NCBI RefSeq assembly: GCF_040545925.1 | Contig: NZ_JBEPMX010000004.1 | Location: forward strand, 62,001 to 126,000 | Direction of reading: 5' to 3' | Source of the DNA: Alkalibacillus flavidus | GTDB lineage: Bacteria > Bacillota > Bacilli > Bacillales > Alkalibacillaceae | Length of the DNA stretch: 64,000 bases | Part shown: positions 60,285-64,000 of the stretch, piece by piece | Layout of the letters: the number at the start of each line of letters is the position of its first letter | Numbering within the stretch: the first letter of the stretch is position 1 | Notes under the pieces: generated by a model | Told to the model about the DNA's origin: nothing | Database searches by the model: none | What the model saw: the letters and a program-made list of their open reading frames with translations, nothing else | Translations under genes and position numbers: made by a program

Positions 60285-60346
60285 ATGCCATAGCAAAAGG
60301 ATGCACGCGTCGCTCACTTCCGCTAAAATAGTCACTATACTAAAAG

Positions 60347-60441
60347 TTATCTAATAATCTCTCAATATTTTTAAATAATTTCACGCATTTATTCGATAAC
60401 CTAAAGGATTTATTAAATAATTTCAGCAAATTATCTAATAA
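60347..60441. repeat. Phased array H: five TTAT-NNN-ATAA type units
   Basis: Cores at 60347 (TTATCTAATAA), 60368 (TTTTTAAATAA), 60389 (TTATTCGATAA), 60410 (TTATTAAATAA) and 60431 (TTATCTAATAA); all steps exactly 21 bp. It lies between the zinc-ribbon terminator and the next membrane gene. One frame is open across it and gives a seven-residue pattern (L-x-N-N). Confidence 0.93.
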
Positions 60442-60472
60442 TCTAACGTGTGACGTAGAAAGGAGCAGCACG

Positions 60473-61834
60473 ATGAATCGAGCAATCATACGACCTCTGT
60501 CCACTTTACTAATGGGATCTACTTATTTATTATCTGAATTTCTCCAAACAGACTGGATCGCACCGCTTGTTAGTCTATTTGCGCTAACAACCATCATGAC
60601 ATACATGCCTTATCTCAAACGGATTCCGTTCATTTTAATTAGCGCGTTACTCGGCTCAGCCTTCCTTCTATTTATTTTCGGCGACGGATTGTGGGACATG
60701 TTTTTAGGGTTAAACACCAACGTCTCAGTGTTAGCCATTTTCATATTCGTCCCGCTATTATCGATCCCCATCAAACAAGGCCGTTATCTCGATTATTTAG
60801 AAACCGTTTTTAATCATTACATTCAGACGACCGGGCAGCTGTACAGCTATGTCAAAATCGCTCTCATGGGTGTTGGGTCGGTTATGAACTTAGGAACCGT
60901 TCCAATTATGTATCAACTGACCGATACACCATCGTATCAACCGTACCGCATGTTGCGGGCACGCGCTCTCGGCCGCGGCTTTGCGATGGCATTTATGTGG
61001 TCACCGTATTTCATTTCGGTCGCCCTCATTTTGTCCTATTTTAATGTTAGCTGGATTCAAATCTTTCCAATTGGCCTGTCGATGGCAGTCGTCGGTATTA
61101 CACTTGGTATTTTATTTGAAAAACGTCATTCACAACCAATCGTTGTAGAAAGCGAACCATCTGAAACAACCGTGACTATTCAAGAGGCGAAGCGTAAACT
61201 TTTCGAACTATTAATCATCATTCTCTGTTTAACAGCTTTTATTATGACGCTCGAATATCTCGTCGACTTATCCGTCCTGACGATTATCCCGCTCGTTGCG
61301 ATTGTATTATCAGCGATTTGGGGGCTTGTATATGAACGACCGAAAGACTTAATTAAAAGTTACGGCCGCTTCACGCAAGAGCGCCTACCAGCCATGGGAA
61401 ACGAATTATCACTATTTATCGCAGCTGGCGCGTTTGGTGCAGCGATTTTAAGCGCAGGAGCAAGCGAATGGATCATCGATTTCATTAACTGGTTCGGCAT
61501 TTCGCATATTCTCGTGCTCATACCCGTCTTACTCATCATTGTGACGAGTTTATCATTTGTCGGCGTCCATCCGATTATTACGATGACCGCGTTAAGCATC
61601 ACGCTTAGCTCATCACCTTTATTTGCCGATGAACACTTACTACTCAGCTTCGGCTTACTCGCCAATTGGATGGTTTCGGTGATCGGCTCACCATTTTCTG
61701 GGCTGAATCTACTCATGTCTGGCTTAGCTCAAAGCAATCCTGTCGCAGTCGGACCGCGTAGCAATCTCTTGTTCGCTTTAACATTATGGCTGATCTGTTA
61801 CGCCACCATTTGTCTATTGTACGTCGTCTTATAA
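60473..61834 (+). CDS. Multi-pass membrane protein, ion-transporter-like
   Basis: A 453-residue protein with about twelve hydrophobic helices in two halves and a central polar loop (about 220-245, carrying charged residues). Features such as FVGVHPIITMTALSITLSS and VIGSPFSGLNLLMSGLAQ resemble the re-entrant hairpins of the IT (ArsB/CitM-type) anion transporter superfamily, but I cannot name a family with confidence. ATG after AAAGGAGCAGCACG. It may be the first gene of a run with the DUF3100 pair, though a terminator-like hairpin intervenes. Confidence 0.7.
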   Translation: MNRAIIRPLSTLLMGSTYLLSEFLQTDWIAPLVSLFALTTIMTYMPYLKRIPFILISALLGSAFLLFIFGDGLWDMFLGLNTNVSVLAIFIFVPLLSIPIKQGRYLDYLETVFNHYIQTTGQLYSYVKIALMGVGSVMNLGTVPIMYQLTDTPSYQPYRMLRARALGRGFAMAFMWSPYFISVALILSYFNVSWIQIFPIGLSMAVVGITLGILFEKRHSQPIVVESEPSETTVTIQEAKRKLFELLIIILCLTAFIMTLEYLVDLSVLTIIPLVAIVLSAIWGLVYERPKDLIKSYGRFTQERLPAMGNELSLFIAAGAFGAAILSAGASEWIIDFINWFGISHILVLIPVLLIIVTSLSFVGVHPIITMTALSITLSSSPLFADEHLLLSFGLLANWMVSVIGSPFSGLNLLMSGLAQSNPVAVGPRSNLLFALTLWLICYATICLLYVVL

Positions 61835-61887
61835 AAATAAAACCACTTATCCCTTGCCATCACCCTCGCATTTGTGTAAAAATATAC

Positions 61888-61902
61888 ATTATTCTGAATA
61901 AT
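61888..61902. repeat. Inverted repeat upstream of the DUF3100 gene
   Basis: Perfect ATTATTC-T-GAATAAT dyad 65 bp before the start codon, in an AT-rich stretch with TATACAT directly before it (61884-61890). A candidate operator for the DUF3100 pair. Confidence 0.45.
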
Positions 61903-61906
61903 AATT

Positions 61907-61944
61907 AAACGATGCGCCTCTCCTGAGGTCATCGTTTTTGTTTT
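61907..61944 (+). terminator. Terminator or attenuator upstream of the DUF3100 gene
   Basis: Stem AAACGATG / CATCGTTT enclosing a smaller CCTC/GAGG stem, followed by TTGTTTT. It ends 23 bp before the DUF3100 start, so it could end the upstream transcript or attenuate the downstream one. Confidence 0.7.
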
Positions 61945-61966
61945 ACACACCAAAGGAGGGACTATC

Positions 61967-62770
61967 ATGCAACAAGCACAGATTAGCGATGTATGGAAAG
62001 ATTGGCGCTTGCATTTAACCGTTTTTTTAATTGTCATAGGCGCTGAACTCGTCGGGTCATTCGAATTTTCCGTCGGCCCTGGCGTCGTCATTTTATTACC
62101 GATGCTTTACGCCATCATTATTGGTATTATACTTTATTTCACACCAGTCGTTTCCGAAAAACAATCAGAGAAATCTGAACCACTCATTGTCCTTGGCGTG
62201 GCACTCTTGCTTGCCAAAATCGGTGTCATCATTGGACCCGATTTACCCGAAATCATTGCAGCAGGACCTGCACTACTCTTACAAGAACTCGGCAATATCG
62301 GAACGGTCTTAATCGCTCTACCGATTGCGATTTTACTCGGTTTACGTCGTGAAACCGTCGGCATGACCCACTCTGTTGCCCGCGAGCCAAACGTCGGGTT
62401 GATCATGGACAAATTCGGATTCAACTCACCTGAAGGTCGCGGCGTCATGGCGATGTATATTTTCGGTACGGTATTCGGCGCTATCTTTATGGGCTTACTC
62501 GCCGGACTACTCGCAACGATCACACCGCTTCACCCGCTGTCTTTCGCCATGGCATCAGGTATCGGAAGCGCAAGTATGATGGCAGCTGCAAGCGGGTCAC
62601 TCATTAGCATTTTCCCTGAGATGGAAGGCCAAATCGCTGCTTACGCAGGCGCTAGTAACCTATTATCCTTATCAACCGGCTTATACGTCAGTATTTTTAT
62701 CGCCTTACCGTTAACCGAAAAACTATATAAACTCTTCACGAAAAACAAGCAGAAAGATGAGGTGTCATAA
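61967..62770 (+). CDS. DUF3100 family membrane protein
   Basis: A 267-residue membrane protein with about seven or eight helices, beginning KDWRLHLTVFLIVIGAELVG SFEFSVGPGVVILLP as in DUF3100 proteins, with a conserved loop REPNVGLIMDKFGFNSPEGR GVMAMYIFG. ATG after AAAGGAGGGACTATC. DUF3100 proteins are putative transporters that occur next to a second small membrane protein, here the next gene two bases downstream. Confidence 0.82.
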   Translation: MQQAQISDVWKDWRLHLTVFLIVIGAELVGSFEFSVGPGVVILLPMLYAIIIGIILYFTPVVSEKQSEKSEPLIVLGVALLLAKIGVIIGPDLPEIIAAGPALLLQELGNIGTVLIALPIAILLGLRRETVGMTHSVAREPNVGLIMDKFGFNSPEGRGVMAMYIFGTVFGAIFMGLLAGLLATITPLHPLSFAMASGIGSASMMAAASGSLISIFPEMEGQIAAYAGASNLLSLSTGLYVSIFIALPLTEKLYKLFTKNKQKDEVS

Positions 62771-62771
62771 T

Positions 62772-63224
62772 ATGCTCAAAAACATACAAGAATGGACATT
62801 ATTACTGACGATCTTCGGCATCGTGACGTTACTCGGCAACTGGGTCGGCTATGACATCTTTTCTTTAAACGCCATTCTCGGCATGATTGTTCTTATTGTC
62901 GTGTCACTACTCGGATTCATCACACAAAAACTCGTCCCATTAAGCATCCCGAGCGTTGCTTATATCGCCATTTACGGCGTCCTTATCTCCATGCCTTGGA
63001 CACCTGGTAGCGAGATTATTGTGGCGTGGACATCCGAAGTGCAACTACTCGCCTTGACGACACCGATCTTGGCCTACGCCGGCATCGCAATCGGACGCTC
63101 CTGGACCGACTTCATGAAACTCGGCTGGCGTACCATCGTCGTCGCATCCTTCGTCCTACTAGGCACCGTCTTAGGCTCAGCGGTCATTGCCGAAATTGTC
63201 TTACGTATGCAAGGAATTATTTAA
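62772..63224 (+). CDS. Small membrane partner of the DUF3100 protein
   Basis: A 150-residue protein with four predicted helices (about 9-30, 32-55, 60-80, 95-115) and a final hydrophobic segment. The ATG at 62772, one base after the DUF3100 stop, is chosen over an upstream in-frame start inside that gene. The tight spacing suggests a two-component transporter. I cannot assign a substrate. Confidence 0.8.
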   Translation: MLKNIQEWTLLLTIFGIVTLLGNWVGYDIFSLNAILGMIVLIVVSLLGFITQKLVPLSIPSVAYIAIYGVLISMPWTPGSEIIVAWTSEVQLLALTTPILAYAGIAIGRSWTDFMKLGWRTIVVASFVLLGTVLGSAVIAEIVLRMQGII

Positions 63225-63227
63225 ATT

Positions 63228-63267
63228 AAAATCCAGCTACTTAACTAATTTAAGCAGCTGGATTTTT
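63228..63267 (+). terminator. Terminator after the DUF3100 partner gene
   Basis: Stem AAAATCCAGCT / AGCTGGATTTT with a 17-nt loop, then a T run; it starts 4 bp past the stop codon. Confidence 0.88.
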
Positions 63268-63272
63268 GTATG

Positions 63273-63367
63273 ATACGGCGATATTAAGTTGCGATACGGC
63301 GAATTTTTAACACCATACGGCGATTTCGTGCTTGGATACGGCGAAAATCTGATGATATACGGCGAAA
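63273..63367. repeat. Phased array IIa: five ATACGGCGAWW units
   Basis: Cores at 63273, 63294, 63315, 63336 and 63357, each ATACGGCGA followed by two A/T bases; all steps exactly 21 bp. The nine-base core is perfectly conserved in all five, with unrelated spacers. It begins 6 bp past the terminator and ends about 70 bp before the next gene. Confidence 0.95.
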
Positions 63368-63439
63368 TGCCAACTTCTATTTCAAACACGATCACATCCC
63401 GTGATATAATGGGATCATGATTAGACTGGAGTGACCATC

Positions 63440-64000
63440 ATGCTAGATAAATTGCGATCTTTATATCCAAATTTAATCCCGTTAAACGACCACGATCCAC
63501 AATATGTCTCGTTTCAGCTTTCAGGTCAAACATACGGAATTCCGAAAACGGATTTAACCGATGAGGCTAAAAATTTAATAACCACGTTATTCCATACGAA
63601 TGAGGCGACGATCATTCATGATTCATGGCACCAATATGTCACGGGTAATAGAAGTGAACCGCCTGAAACCTTAGAAGCGTTTCGACTTCTCGCGTTCAAT
63701 CATGTCGATGAAGCTCAAACAGCTATTGAAGACGTTCTCAATAAATCGTTAATCATTCTCTCTAACCCAGCTGATTTCGTCATTGGTTTAGAACCACTTA
63801 CCGTAAATGAAGAGCCGTTTAATTTCAATGACGTTATTGATGTATTATCGAATGATCTTGATGTTAAAATGACGATATTTCAATCCAATGTTTTAAAAAA
63901 TATCAAACAAGCACCTGACCTTTTTCATTGGCTGGAGCAATCCGTTCAGACGTTATTTCTAAATAGTCATAAACGCGTCATTTCTCATCAGGACGCTCTT
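63440..64000 (+). CDS. Probable PucR/CdaR-like regulator, 5' part only
   Basis: An open frame of 187 codons from the ATG at 63440 to the right edge with no stop. It begins MLDKLRSLYPNLIPLNDHDP and has a cytosolic, GAF/PAS-like appearance without membrane segments. The opening resembles N-terminal halves of PucR-type helix-turn-helix activators in Bacillaceae, but the DNA-binding C-terminus is outside the window, so the call is tentative. The GGAGTGA 10 bases upstream supports the start. Confidence 0.5.
   Translation, partial: MLDKLRSLYPNLIPLNDHDPQYVSFQLSGQTYGIPKTDLTDEAKNLITTLFHTNEATIIHDSWHQYVTGNRSEPPETLEAFRLLAFNHVDEAQTAIEDVLNKSLIILSNPADFVIGLEPLTVNEEPFNFNDVIDVLSNDLDVKMTIFQSNVLKNIKQAPDLFHWLEQSVQTLFLNSHKRVISHQDAL

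Noticed and set aside
17066..63367. CRISPR interpretation of the phased arrays
   Set aside because: Repeats are only 9-11 bp and degenerate, spacers are about 10 bp, orientation changes within arrays, and no cas gene is present.
1..64000. Mobile elements, tRNA and rRNA genes
   Set aside because: No transposase, integrase, terminal repeats or recognisable stable RNA genes were found on either strand.

Overview
The window is chromosomal DNA of a low-GC, motile Gram-positive bacterium of the Bacillaceae type. The gene order comFA-comFC-yvyF-flgM-flgN-flgK-flgL-yviE-fliW-csrA-hag, degS/degU, tagO, gltC<>gltBD and a SinI-like antirepressor are hallmarks of Bacillales. Many acidic surface proteins and a Na+/solute symporter fit a halophilic or alkaliphilic lifestyle, but that is inference. 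No rRNA, tRNA, prophage, insertion sequence or CRISPR array was seen.

Layout. 1-7.8 kb (minus): flagellin glycosylation genes (pseG partial, pseF, pseC, pseB, maf) with an Asp/Glu racemase-family gene, an ATP-grasp gene and an unknown acidic protein. 7.9-17.0 kb (minus): two tandem flagellin genes, the csrA-fliW switch, hook-filament genes, flgM/flgN, yvyF and comFC/comFA (no comFB). 17.2-25.6 kb: a NERD-domain protein, degV, degU-degS, yvyE, and a sulfolipid cluster sqdB-sqdX-gtrA. 26-35.5 kb: cell-wall and surface functions (glucosaminidase, tagO, amidase, accessory secA2 with slaP, a ribbon-helix-helix protein, a CtpA-type protease). 35.9-47 kb: an APC permease, a SinI-like peptide, an IDEAL-domain protein, an AI-2E family transporter, a YtrA-type regulator with an ABC exporter, proC, a large phosphodiester-glycosidase-like surface protein and an SLH protein. 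47-54 kb: gltD, gltB and divergent gltC. 54-64 kb: catabolic and transport genes (FAH-family, nitrilase-family, DUF1028-panF-yhdT, nucleoside hydrolase, zinc ribbon, DUF3100 pair) and the start of a probable PucR/CdaR-like regulator.

Regulation visible in the DNA: two sigma-D type promoters (upstream of flgM and of the upstream hag gene), each with its -35 TAAA embedded in the stop codon of the preceding gene. The flgM promoter is nested in the terminator of the comF/yvyF transcript. Both hag leaders carry a CsrA-type hairpin (AAGGA loop). A GltC-like box and a YtrA-like operator are also readable.

Most unusual signal: thirteen intergenic arrays, holding about 80 short cores of 9-11 bp, repeated with a near-constant pitch of 21 bp (20 bp in one array). 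Eight arrays use TTAT-NNN-ATAA-like cores (55 units; 43 of 47 steps are exactly 21 bp and three are 30 bp). Five arrays use four unrelated cores but almost the same pitch. Spacers are non-repetitive. Every array lies downstream of at least one gene 3' end, usually just past a terminator, and none lies in any of the eight divergent intergenic regions. I know of no named element with these properties, and this is the best candidate here for an undescribed system.
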